NCBI GenBank assembly: GCA_020435415.1
Contig: JAGQZQ010000026.1
Coordinates: forward strand, 1 to 37,923
DNA from: Flavobacteriales bacterium
Lineage (GTDB): Bacteria > Bacteroidota > Bacteroidia > JACJYZ01
Length of the DNA stretch: 37,923 nucleotides
Direction: 5' to 3'
Part shown: piece after piece, positions 25,706 through 33,659 of the stretch
Position numbering within the stretch: position 1 is the stretch's first letter
Layout: each line of letters begins with the position of its first letter
The notes under the pieces: generated by a model
Database searches by the model: none
What the model saw: only the letters and a program-made list of their open reading frames with translations
Told to the model about the DNA's origin: nothing
Program-made: the position numbers and the translations under genes

Positions 25706-28700
25706 ATGTCTGAACATCTCACTGATAAGGCGGTGGGTCATCCGCAAGGAACAGAGGCATTTGAGCGGGCACTTGCCAGACTCAATCCATTTCAAAAGGA
25801 GGCTGTATCAGCTGTGGATGGCCCCGTATTGGTGATTGCAGGTCCCGGAACAGGGAAGACACAGGTACTGGCAGCACGCATCGCCCATCTACTCCTCCAC
25901 CCCGACCTCCAGCTGCAACCGGAAAACATCCTGGCACTGACCTACACGGAAGCAGGCACTGTTGCCATGCGTCAGCGCCTGATCAGCTTTGCAGGTCCGG
26001 TTGCCCATCGCGTGGCCATTCATACATTCCATGGTTACTGCAATGAATTGCTGATGACATATCCGGACGTATTCAACACCAGGGACTTTGAGGCCATCAG
26101 TGACCTGGACCGAATGCTGTGGATGCGAAAGATGCTGGATGACTTACCTAACGATCATCAACTGAAACGTTACCGGGGAGATCTGTATACCGACGTTCCC
26201 CGCCTCCAACACCTCTTCCACACCATGAAATCGGAAGACTGGTCGCCCGATATCATCCACAAAAACATTGACAGCTACCTTGCCGATCTTCCACAACGTG
26301 ACGAATACATCTATAAACGAGGGAATGCAAAAAAGGGCATTGCAGCGGGTGACCCGAACACGAATAAAATCAAACTGGAAGAGGAAAAAATGAACAAACT
26401 GAGGGCCGCCGCCGACCTCTTCCCGGTTTATGAAAAAATGATGCAGGATGGCCGGCGGTATGATTATGCGGATATGATCCTCTGGACATTGCGGGCATTC
26501 AAAGACAACCCTTCATTTCTGCAGTCACAGCAGGAACGCTTTCCCTATTTTCTGGTAGATGAATACCAGGATACAAATGGCGCTCAGAATGATGTACTAC
26601 AAATACTCACCAGTTTCTGGGACAAGCCGGATGTGTTTGTAGTAGGTGATGATGATCAGTCCATCTACCGTTTCCAGGGAGCCAATGTAAAAAACATCCT
26701 GGCCTTTCATCAACAATATGAAAGCGATATCCGCACCATCGTACTCACCGAGAACTACCGTTCCTCCCAACCCATCCTGGACACCGCCATGCACCTGATC
26801 GGGAAGAACCACGAACGTTTGATCAGGATACTTCCCGGACTAGAGAAGAACCTTCAGGCAGCATTGTCCCATGAACGGGAGTTCCCCCGGGTCATCGAAT
26901 GCCATAACCCACAAGAAGAAATTGCAGCACTGGTGGCAAAAATTGAACAACTGCATGCCAGCGGCGAACAACTGAATGACATAGCGGTGATTTACCGGAA
27001 GCACCGCTCATCGGAAGATTTGGTGCGCATCCTCGATCATCGCGGAATTCCATACAACACCTCGAGAAAGATCAATGTGCTTCAGTTGCCTATCATCAGA
27101 CAACTGATTACCATCATCGACTACGTTACCAGGGAAAACAACAAAGTGCTGAGCGGAGAATCACTACTTTATGAAATACTGCATTACCGCTTCATCGGTT
27201 TACCACAAAAGGATGTCTTCCGTCTGTCGGTGGAAATGGCCTCTAAGAACAAACCACGCTCATCCTGGCGGGCACTTCTGAACGATCACCTCTGGCTGGC
27301 TGGAATAGATCTTGAACATGTTGAAGCATGGATCGAATTTGACAGGAACCTGGAAACCTGGATCACCTCCCGGCATGACCTTCCCCTCACACAATGGGTT
27401 GAACAGATCGTTAAAGAAAGTGGATTGATGAATACTTTGCTGACCTCACCATACCGTGTGTGGATGCTGGAGGCGCTGAATACATTCTTCGGATTCATCC
27501 GTTCCGAATCCGAGAAAAACAGAGGTCTTCGCCCCGAAGAACTGTTGGAAATCATTTCACTGATGGTGGATCACAGGCTGGATCTATCTCTTGAAAAAAC
27601 AATCCATCATGCATCGGGTGTGAACCTGCTAACTGCACACGGATCAAAAGGACTGGAGTTCAAACATGTATTTGTGATTGGTTCCACCAAAGACCATTGG
27701 GAGTCTGGCAAGGGAAGTGCCATGTATCAGTTTTCCTTTCCTGACACGCTTACCCTTTCTTCAGGAGAATCTGACATGGAGGAAAACCGCCGCTTGTTCT
27801 ATGTGGCCATGACCCGTGCAAAAGAACGTCTGACCCTATCGTACTCCACACACAATGGAAACCGGGAAACGGAACGCTGCCGCTTTCTTGATGAGATCCT
27901 GGAAATTCCCGAAGTGAATGTTCAGCCACCTGAGATCACGGACGAAGAAAAAGTTCGTTACCATGCTGAACTGCTCACACCGCCTCCCGGTAATCCGGGA
28001 GACTCCGAACAGGCGCACATTGCCGGACTGGTTGAGAACTATGTCATGAACGTAACGCACCTCAACCGTTACATCGAATGCCCGGTCGCCTTTTTTTATG
28101 AATATATCCTGCGAGTGCCAAGGGCGGAAAATGAGAACATGGCATTCGGCACCGTGATACATAATGCACTCAGACGTCTGTTTGATAAAATTGAAAAAGA
28201 AGGCAAAGGCGCATTCCCCCCGGAGGATATCCTGATATCCGCATTCCGGGATGAGATGCAAAAGAAGCAAACGTCCTTCACCTCAAAACAGTTCGACAAC
28301 CGTATGCACTATGGCGAGGAATGTTTGAAGGAATATTATAGCACTTACGCCACACATTGGAACAAAACAGTCGTTACCGAATACCACATCCGCAATGTGG
28401 AAATATCAGGGGTTCCGGTAAACGGCACGTTGGATAAAATCGAATTTCAGGGCAACAACATTCATGTGGTGGATTACAAAACCGGGAGATATGAAAACGC
28501 CCGGACGAAACTGAAACCACCGGACGACAAAGACCCCAGGGGAGGAAACTACTGGCGGCAGTTGGTTTTCTACAAACTATTGGTGGATGCAGACAAACGA
28601 ACATCCTGGGTCATGCGCAGCGGAGAAATTGACTTCATCGAAAAAGACAGCAAGGATCAGTTCCGTAAAGTGCGTTTCGATATCTCGCATGATGATGAAC

Positions 28701-28825
28701 AGATGGTTCTGGAACAAATCCATGACACCTACGAGAAAATCCGGAACCAGGAATTCTCCAGGGGTTGTGATTCGGAAGATTGCAACTGGTGCCGGCTGGA
28801 AAGGGAGAAAAACCTGTTTGAATAA
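25706..28825 (+). CDS. UvrD/Rep-type DNA helicase fused to a PD-(D/E)XK nuclease with probable Fe-S cluster
   Basis: A 1039-residue protein. Superfamily 1A helicase motifs in order: Walker A GPGTGKT (46-52), TYTEAGTVAMR, motif II VDEYQDT (near 285), motif III VVGDDDQSIYRFQG (near 315), LTAHGSKGLEF (near 645) and LFYVAMTRAKERL (near 697). The C-terminal 250 residues are a RecB-like nuclease: GTVIHNALRRLF and VVDYKTGRY (near 922), the DYK being the metal/catalytic motif. C792 (YIECPVAFFYEY) with C1021, C1026 and C1029 look like the four ligands of an AddB/Cas4-like [4Fe-4S] staple. It likely processes or unwinds broken DNA. ATG 25706 gives the full N-terminal motif. Divergent from the T9SS cargo gene. 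Confidence 0.9.
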   Translation: MSEHLTDKAVGHPQGTEAFERALARLNPFQKEAVSAVDGPVLVIAGPGTGKTQVLAARIAHLLLHPDLQLQPENILALTYTEAGTVAMRQRLISFAGPVAHRVAIHTFHGYCNELLMTYPDVFNTRDFEAISDLDRMLWMRKMLDDLPNDHQLKRYRGDLYTDVPRLQHLFHTMKSEDWSPDIIHKNIDSYLADLPQRDEYIYKRGNAKKGIAAGDPNTNKIKLEEEKMNKLRAAADLFPVYEKMMQDGRRYDYADMILWTLRAFKDNPSFLQSQQERFPYFLVDEYQDTNGAQNDVLQILTSFWDKPDVFVVGDDDQSIYRFQGANVKNILAFHQQYESDIRTIVLTENYRSSQPILDTAMHLIGKNHERLIRILPGLEKNLQAALSHEREFPRVIECHNPQEEIAALVAKIEQLHASGEQLNDIAVIYRKHRSSEDLVRILDHRGIPYNTSRKINVLQLPIIRQLITIIDYVTRENNKVLSGESLLYEILHYRFIGLPQKDVFRLSVEMASKNKPRSSWRALLNDHLWLAGIDLEHVEAWIEFDRNLETWITSRHDLPLTQWVEQIVKESGLMNTLLTSPYRVWMLEALNTFFGFIRSESEKNRGLRPEELLEIISLMVDHRLDLSLEKTIHHASGVNLLTAHGSKGLEFKHVFVIGSTKDHWESGKGSAMYQFSFPDTLTLSSGESDMEENRRLFYVAMTRAKERLTLSYSTHNGNRETERCRFLDEILEIPEVNVQPPEITDEEKVRYHAELLTPPPGNPGDSEQAHIAGLVENYVMNVTHLNRYIECPVAFFYEYILRVPRAENENMAFGTVIHNALRRLFDKIEKEGKGAFPPEDILISAFRDEMQKKQTSFTSKQFDNRMHYGEECLKEYYSTYATHWNKTVVTEYHIRNVEISGVPVNGTLDKIEFQGNNIHVVDYKTGRYENARTKLKPPDDKDPRGGNYWRQLVFYKLLVDADKRTSWVMRSGEIDFIEKDSKDQFRKVRFDISHDDEQMVLEQIHDTYEKIRNQEFSRGCDSEDCNWCRLEREKNLFE

Positions 28826-28927
28826 TTCTTTATAAGATATGTGTATTCCGTTGATCCGGACAACACATTAGCATTAATTAACATCCAATATTCGGCCGGT
28901 AACCTCTTTTTTACCAGATTTGCCCCC

Positions 28928-29818
28928 ATGCAATCCGTACTCAGCATAAAAGGCCTGACCAAACAATTTGGTCGCATCAGGGCGGTGGACAACCTCAACC
29001 TTGAGATCCAGCCCGGAACGGTGTTTGGTCTACTGGGGCCTAACGGGAGTGGAAAGACCACGACCCTGGGCATGATCACCAGCGTCATCCATCCGACCTC
29101 AGGTGAATTTCTCTGGTTTGGGAAAAAACCGGAAGATGAAGACCGGAAGAAGGTGGGTGCCATTATTGAAGCACCGCTCTTCGTACCTTATCTGACCGGC
29201 ATCCAGAATTTAAAAAATGTTGCGGACATCAAAGGTGTGGATCACAGTGTTATTGATGACATGCTGGCATTCGCAGGCCTGGAAGGCAGAGGCGTTGATA
29301 AATTCAAGACCTATTCATTAGGAATGAAGCAAAGGCTGGCCATTGCGGCAGCCATGATCAGCAGTCCGGAAGTACTTATCCTTGACGAACCTACCAACGG
29401 ACTTGACCCCCAGGGCATCGCAGATATCCGTGAACTGATCCGCCGGGTTGCCGCACAGGGAACAACCATCATCCTTGCCAGCCACTTGCTGGATGAAGTA
29501 CAACGGGTATGTTCGCATGTGGCTATACTGAGAAAAGGCAAGACGGTTTTTTCCGGAATGGTAGACGAACTCACCGGAAAGCGGATCGTGGAAGTGGCAG
29601 CTGCCGACATGAATACGCTAAAGGATGTTCTGGGTAAATTCCACAATGTGGCGGATATTAAAATGGAGGACGGCCATTGGGTATTCTCAACTACACAAAG
29701 TCTGGATGCCGCCGCCCTGAACAAACACCTTGCCGGCGAAGGCATATACGTGACCCATCTGGTCCAGCGATCCTTAAGCCTGGAACAGGGCTTCCTTGAA
29801 AAACTGAATGAGGCATAA
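28928..29818 (+). CDS. ABC-2 type exporter, ATP-binding subunit
   Basis: A 296-residue ABC ATPase with Walker A LLGPNGSGKTTT (about residues 37-48), signature YSLGMKQRLAIAAAM, Walker B VLILDEPTNGLDP and H-loop LASHLLDEV, plus a C-terminal domain of about 80 residues usual in the CcmA/NatA-like class. The ATG at 28928 (MQSVLSIKGLTKQFG) begins at the normal N-terminus; a GTG at 28841 would add 29 unrelated residues. A one-mismatch -7 box (CAGATTTG, 28915-28922) ends five bases before this ATG. It is coupled to the permease by the overlap TAATG. Substrate unknown. Confidence 0.88.
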   Translation: MQSVLSIKGLTKQFGRIRAVDNLNLEIQPGTVFGLLGPNGSGKTTTLGMITSVIHPTSGEFLWFGKKPEDEDRKKVGAIIEAPLFVPYLTGIQNLKNVADIKGVDHSVIDDMLAFAGLEGRGVDKFKTYSLGMKQRLAIAAAMISSPEVLILDEPTNGLDPQGIADIRELIRRVAAQGTTIILASHLLDEVQRVCSHVAILRKGKTVFSGMVDELTGKRIVEVAAADMNTLKDVLGKFHNVADIKMEDGHWVFSTTQSLDAAALNKHLAGEGIYVTHLVQRSLSLEQGFLEKLNEA

Positions 29819-30627
29819 TGAGTTTGCTGCGCATAGAGTTCAGAAAAATGCTCCACGCCAGATCCTTCTGGGTACTTTCTGCACTGTACCTGCTGTCTAT
29901 GGCCGTGGTTTTTTATTTCCTGCAGGAATATGTGATCCGGAAAGTTCAGCTGAACGGAGACCTGGATAAAATGGTCTTCTCACATTTTCACATTTACAAT
30001 TTCCCGGATATATGGAACAACCTCGCGTATGTGTGCAGCTTCTTTTTTGTTTTCCCTTCCATTATGGTCATCATTTTTACGACCAATGAGTTCAGCTACC
30101 GGACCATCAGGCAGCACATCATCGATGGAATGAGCCGCGATGCCTTCATTCTCTCAAAAGCGATGACGGTCACCATCTTTTCCGTCGTATCTACATTTTT
30201 TCTTTTCGTGCTGGGCCTGGTGATCGGCTTCGCCAATACGCCGGATGCGGTACTAGTAGACTGCTTCGAAGGCATGCACTACCTCGGTCTCTATTTGATA
30301 CAGATGCTTATCTATCTCATGTTCGCCCTGGCGTGTAGTCTGCTATTGAAGCGTTCCGGCCTCACCATAGGCCTGTTCCTGATCTATTCGTGGTTCGGTG
30401 AACGCATTCTTGAGGCCATACTTCCAGGGAGCATCGGAAAGTATCTTCCGTTGAATTCAGCAGACAACCTGGTACCTTTTCCTTTTACAAAATACTTTGA
30501 AGTTTTACTGGAGGATGGCAAAACATTACCAACGCCAACCGGAGGAGTTGATCTGGTGGTTGCCATGTTGTGGTTGGCAGTGCTGGGAGCGGGTGCATGG
30601 CTGTGGGTACGTAAACAGGATCTTTAA
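29818..30627 (+). CDS. ABC-2 type exporter, membrane subunit
   Basis: A 269-residue protein with six predicted helices (starting FWVLSALYLLSMAVVFYF; ending VVAMLWLAVLGAGAWLWV). N-terminal LLRIEFRKMLHARSFW is typical of ABC-2 permeases with an amphipathic coupling helix. The ATG overlaps the stop of the ATPase gene by one base, so the two form one transporter. Such pairs export lipids, peptides or drugs, and nothing in the sequence decides which. Confidence 0.85.
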   Translation: MSLLRIEFRKMLHARSFWVLSALYLLSMAVVFYFLQEYVIRKVQLNGDLDKMVFSHFHIYNFPDIWNNLAYVCSFFFVFPSIMVIIFTTNEFSYRTIRQHIIDGMSRDAFILSKAMTVTIFSVVSTFFLFVLGLVIGFANTPDAVLVDCFEGMHYLGLYLIQMLIYLMFALACSLLLKRSGLTIGLFLIYSWFGERILEAILPGSIGKYLPLNSADNLVPFPFTKYFEVLLEDGKTLPTPTGGVDLVVAMLWLAVLGAGAWLWVRKQDL

Positions 30628-30660
30628 TCTGCCCGGGTGGCACTTGTGTCAATTTAACCT

Positions 30661-30668
30661 TAACTTTG
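30661..30668 (+). promoter_or_regulatory. -7 box (TAACTTTG) directly before the NqrM-like gene
   Basis: Exact TAnnTTTG match ending 4 bases before the ATG at 30673, as at 1849-1856. A TTG lies at 30644-30646, but the 14-base spacing is shorter than the usual 19-21. A very short or absent leader is predicted. Confidence 0.4.
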
Positions 30669-30672
30669 GGGT

Positions 30673-30870
30673 ATGGAAATCATTCTCATATCCATTGTGA
30701 TGATGGCCCTTGCCTTTGCGGGTATTGCCATCAAAATCCTGGTCAAAAAGAACGGCCAGTTTGCCGGTACTTGCTCCAGCAACAATCCGCTTCTTCAGAA
30801 AGAGGGTGCGGTCTGCGGCCTGTGTGGTGCTAAGCCGGAAGAGCAGTGCAAAAACTCCGACGCCTCCTGA
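30673..30870 (+). CDS. NqrM-like small membrane protein with four cysteines (candidate Na+-NQR maturation factor)
   Basis: A 65-residue protein: one N-terminal helix (residues 2-24, ILISIVMMALAFAGIAIKIL), then a short cytoplasmic or periplasmic tail with C34 in QFAGTC, C48 and C51 in VCGLCG, and C59 in EEQCK. NqrM of Vibrio has the same plan (one helix, AGSCGG, then further Cys) and is needed to supply iron to the NqrD/NqrE centre. The four Cys, the AGTC motif and the position next to apbE and near nqrBCDEF support that role. Spacing of the last three Cys differs from Vibrio NqrM, so I leave the symbol blank. It ends 3 bases from the convergent apbE. Confidence 0.72.
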   Translation: MEIILISIVMMALAFAGIAIKILVKKNGQFAGTCSSNNPLLQKEGAVCGLCGAKPEEQCKNSDAS

Positions 30871-30873
30871 TTC

Positions 30874-31917
30874 TCAAGATTCCTTTGGGGCTTCTGTTTT
30901 CTTCTCTTCGATGATCCGTGCTTTGAATGTGTCAGTCATCCACGTATTGAACCGACCATCATCGTCACCGAAGATCAGGAACGCCTCCAGTTCCGGGTGA
31001 TCTTTCAGGAACACTTTCGCACTGTCGGTCCCCATCACCATAAGGGCAGTGGCATAAGCGTCCGCATCCATACAATAATCTGCCACAATGGTAGCACTTA
31101 GCAAAGTGTGCCGGGCGGGGTATCCTGTTTTCGGGTCGATGGTATGGGCGTATTTCACGCCGTCATACTCAAAGAACTTCCTGTAGTTACCGGATGTGGC
31201 CACGCTTTTATCACTGACATGGATGATGACCTGGGCAACATGAACAACATCTTCCATAGGAAAATCAATGCCTATGACCCAGGCTTCTCCCGCCCCGTTC
31301 TTCCCGGCGGTCCTGAGTTCCCCACCTACTTCCACCAGATAATTGCTGATATTCTTTTCTTCCAGAAATTCTGCGAGAACATCAACAGTGTAGCCTTGAG
31401 CTATGGCGTTGAAATCAATCTGTGTTTCTTTATGCTTTCTTACATATTTTCCATCGGGAAGGATGCTCACATTCTGATAACCGGTGAACCTTGAGATACT
31501 ATCAATCACCGTACTATCAATACTTATGGGCGTTCCCGGGCTAAACCCCCAGGTACGTACAAGCGCACCCACCGTCATGTCAAAAGCTCCGGATGTGGTT
31601 TCCGATATTTTCTGTCCGGTGTTAAACACTTTCAGAAAATGAAGATCGGTAACAACCGAATCCATACCTTTATTTAACCTGGATATCAGCGAACTATCTA
31701 CCCAGAGGGACATCGATTGGTCGATGAGCCTCAGCAGACTGTCCACCTCGTTCACGAATTCTCTTTCTTCATCATCCAGATACGTGATAGCAAAAGTGGT
31801 TCCCTGGGCAGAACCCGAAATTTTTACCGTTTTCGGGGCTTCAGATTTGTTTTGGATACACGCATTGAGGACGAGTAATGGGATATAAAAAAACCTGATC
31901 ATAAACGGTGAACTCAT
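30874..31917 (-). CDS. apbE: FAD:protein FMN transferase ApbE, lipoprotein
   Basis: A 347-residue protein. The N-terminus (FFYIPLLVLNACIQ) ends in the lipobox LNAC, so it is a lipoprotein facing the periplasm. Family motifs: GAFDMTVGALVRTWGF, DFNAIAQGYTVDVLAEFL, LVEVGGELRTAG, VATSGNYRKFF, HTIDPKTGYPA and CMDADAYATALMVMG (metal-binding Asp residues). ApbE cleaves FAD and links FMN to Thr in D-x-x-S/T-G-x-T sites; NqrB and NqrC in this window carry such sites. A second ATG at 31902 is possible. It is convergent with the NqrM-like gene and divergent from 32056. Confidence 0.94.
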   Translation of the reverse strand: MSSPFMIRFFYIPLLVLNACIQNKSEAPKTVKISGSAQGTTFAITYLDDEEREFVNEVDSLLRLIDQSMSLWVDSSLISRLNKGMDSVVTDLHFLKVFNTGQKISETTSGAFDMTVGALVRTWGFSPGTPISIDSTVIDSISRFTGYQNVSILPDGKYVRKHKETQIDFNAIAQGYTVDVLAEFLEEKNISNYLVEVGGELRTAGKNGAGEAWVIGIDFPMEDVVHVAQVIIHVSDKSVATSGNYRKFFEYDGVKYAHTIDPKTGYPARHTLLSATIVADYCMDADAYATALMVMGTDSAKVFLKDHPELEAFLIFGDDDGRFNTWMTDTFKARIIEEKKTEAPKES

Positions 31918-31976
31918 ATCGGAAGGTCGTTTAAATTTTGTTTTGAATAGAAGTGTGCAAGTTATGTGGTAATTGG

Positions 31977-31984
31977 CAAATATA
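31977..31984 (-). promoter_or_regulatory. -7 box (TATATTTG on the minus strand) for apbE
   Basis: Plus-strand CAAATATA reads TATATTTG, an exact TAnnTTTG match 60 bases before the apbE ATG. The -33 TTG is not visible at standard spacing. Confidence 0.35.
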
Positions 31985-32007
31985 CACGTGTCCTATCTTC
32001 TTCCTGT

Positions 32008-32015
32008 TATATTTG
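32008..32015 (+). promoter_or_regulatory. -7 box (TATATTTG) for the two small genes 32056 and 32423
   Basis: Same octamer as the divergent minus-strand box at 31977-31984, 40 bases before the ATG at 32056. The two face away from each other in the 138-base apbE/32056 spacer; -33 elements are not clear. Confidence 0.35.
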
Positions 32016-32055
32016 AAGTATATCCATGTGAACGTCTAACACTAAACATCATCTC

Positions 32056-32403
32056 ATGAAACAAAAGGTCATCTTATTCTTGATCGGTATTGTCTTAGGA
32101 GGGTTGGTAGCGGGTTGGTTGGTTTCATCAAGCTGGAAGAAGCAATTTGAAATAGACTATTGTACCGATTTATTAGGGCTGGTAAATACAGCTTCTGAAA
32201 TCAGGTTTTCCAGACATGCGGATCTGGGCACATACATCGAGAGCAAGTTACCGATGTATGTAACGGTTGTGGACAGGGAGTTCGGACAAAGTGAAGCTGC
32301 TGTATCAGCGTTAACCGGCGTTAAGAATTTTTACATGATGCACAGTCTGCCCGTACCTGTAGAAATCAAACCGATCCTCGACGCACTTCCTGCACAACCC
32401 TGA
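32056..32403 (+). CDS. Small membrane-anchored protein, unknown function
   Basis: A 115-residue protein with one N-terminal helix (residues 5-25, VILFLIGIVLGGLVAGWLV) and a soluble, probably periplasmic domain of about 85 residues, with a single Cys (DYCTDLLGLV). The soluble part is mostly helical and mixed in charge (ASEIRFSRHADLGTYIESKL). I recognise no family. It lies 19 bases upstream of the Cys-rich gene and is probably co-transcribed with it from the promoter near 32008. Confidence 0.65.
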   Translation: MKQKVILFLIGIVLGGLVAGWLVSSSWKKQFEIDYCTDLLGLVNTASEIRFSRHADLGTYIESKLPMYVTVVDREFGQSEAAVSALTGVKNFYMMHSLPVPVEIKPILDALPAQP

Positions 32404-32422
32404 TCATCTAAAACAAAACGTC

Positions 32423-32707
32423 ATGAAAAAAGCAAGACATTATATATTCATCCTCGGATCAGTGTTGTTCCTATGTGCATTCTTTACCACATTCGCATCC
32501 GTAGGGCAACAAGAATGCTACGATCCGCAATCGCTATGTTCCACCAACCCCAAATGTATCCCGGCTGTCACCAGCTTAAGACCGTGTAAAAGCACGGCAA
32601 GTCCTAACGGTCTCTTTACATGTTCGGGAGCCTGTGGCGCCAAACGCTGCTGGATATTCTTTGTATGTAAATGCGGGCAACCGCTCACCACCGGAGTTTG
32701 TTTTTAA
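32423..32707 (+). CDS. Small secreted cysteine-rich protein (ten Cys in the mature part)
   Basis: A 94-residue protein with signal peptide MKKARHYIFILGSVLFLCAF and a mature part of about 65 residues containing ten cysteines (ECYDPQSLCSTNPKC, RPCK, FTCSGACGAKRCW, VCKCGQ, VCF), enough for five disulfides. There is no lipobox of good fit at C18. Stable disulfide-rich peptides of this kind serve as toxins, inhibitors or structural parts, but I recognise no family and infer no function. Its gene ends 14 bases before a strong terminator. ATG 32423 gives a clean signal peptide. Confidence 0.7.
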   Translation: MKKARHYIFILGSVLFLCAFFTTFASVGQQECYDPQSLCSTNPKCIPAVTSLRPCKSTASPNGLFTCSGACGAKRCWIFFVCKCGQPLTTGVCF

Positions 32708-32720
32708 CTGGAGGAGGCGC

Positions 32721-32755
32721 AAAAAAAAGGCCGGTATTCGTACCGGCTTTTTTTT
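32721..32755. terminator. Bidirectional rho-independent terminator
   Basis: An A8 tract (32721-32728) is followed by a 7-base stem GCCGGTA/TACCGGC (32730-32736 with 32741-32747), loop TTCG, and a T8 tract (32748-32755). It lies between the convergent genes 32707 (plus) and 32766 (minus) and reads as a stem plus U-tract in both directions. Confidence 0.85.
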
Positions 32756-32765
32756 GTAATAATGT

Positions 32766-33512
32766 CTATGGTTTTTTCTGGACTGCATATTCATATATAG
32801 TGACCAGCCCCCCGGTCGCCGTCAACTTCAACCAACCCAAACGACCGTCAATCCGAAATACCACATATGATTTACTTTCATAATCAACTCTCCCGCAATG
32901 GCTATAATCGCGAACAGTTCTCCATGTTGGACGGATTATGCCAATACCACCAAGGTCTCCACCCTGAGTTTCGCTAATGTTATTATCTATCGGACTTATT
33001 TGTATTCTCTCTGATTCGAGGTCAAATGCATCGTTCATGCGAACGGAACTACCCGGTTCAAACCTATAGCGTCTTTCTTCTGTAGTAGACAAATATTGAT
33101 AGCCCGGCAAATTTTCACAGGTGTATTCGGTCACATCCAATTCTGAATCTGATCCCATAAATTTAATGGTATCCTTGTACTCTTTTGTGTATTGATCAAC
33201 TTTATAAGGGATATATGCAAACCCTAATTGTTCATTTATTGAGCGCAGATATGCGCTTCCGGTAACCCCCATTCCGGGGGACCCTGTAAAAGCAGCACTG
33301 ATGCGGATGTCATTCACACCATCTTTATCCACATCTACATCAATGAATTCCCCATGATTATATCCTCCCGAAACAACCAGTGAATCATCGGTGATCAGGA
33401 CCTCGTCCGGATCACCTACCACAAGCACATTGGGATATTCCGATACAATCGGATCCTTTTGGCACGCCACAAACACGCACGCGGTAAGAAATGTCAAAAT
33501 TGTATTTCGCAT
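32766..33512 (-). CDS. Lipoprotein of unknown function with one calcium-loop-like motif
   Basis: A 248-residue protein starting MRNTILTFLTACVFVACQKD; the Cys at about residue 17 followed by QKDP fits a Bacteroidota lipoprotein signal. The mature part is mostly beta-like and contains FIDVDVDKDGVNDIRISA, a DxDxDGxxD loop as in EF-hand or thrombospondin-type-3 calcium sites (near residue 60). There are Cys pairs (TCENLPGY, DYSHCGRVDY). An ATG at 33518 could add two residues. It is flanked by two similar terminator hairpins and is transcribed alone. I recognise no family. Confidence 0.75.
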   Translation of the reverse strand: MRNTILTFLTACVFVACQKDPIVSEYPNVLVVGDPDEVLITDDSLVVSGGYNHGEFIDVDVDKDGVNDIRISAAFTGSPGMGVTGSAYLRSINEQLGFAYIPYKVDQYTKEYKDTIKFMGSDSELDVTEYTCENLPGYQYLSTTEERRYRFEPGSSVRMNDAFDLESERIQISPIDNNISETQGGDLGGIGIIRPTWRTVRDYSHCGRVDYESKSYVVFRIDGRLGWLKLTATGGLVTIYEYAVQKKP

Positions 33513-33604
33513 GACCATTTGAATTATAGAACTGCAATATAAGGTCGGATATTTTAATCAGTAATACAAATGACCCTCATCATCCAATACGCTCAGTCCT
33601 GCAA

Positions 33605-33634
33605 TAAAAAAGGCCGGTCATGTACACCGGCCCT
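33605..33634 (-). terminator. Rho-independent terminator of the nqr operon
   Basis: Stem GGCCGGT (33612-33618) with ACCGGCC (33626-33632), 7-base loop; on the minus strand it ends in a run of six or more T (33606-33611). It lies 25 bases after the nqrF stop. Its core resembles the 32721-32755 terminator. Confidence 0.8.
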
Positions 33635-33659
33635 TTGTCATATAAAATAAGAATCTTGC

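Noticed and set aside
25706-28825. Defence-system helicase as an explanation for the helicase-nuclease
   Set aside because: No other defence gene is nearby and the fusion fits general repair enzymes of this phylum; the context gives no support.
28841-28927. GTG start adding 29 residues to the ABC ATPase
   Set aside because: The extra residues have no match to ABC ATPases, and the ATG at 28928 gives the normal N-terminus.
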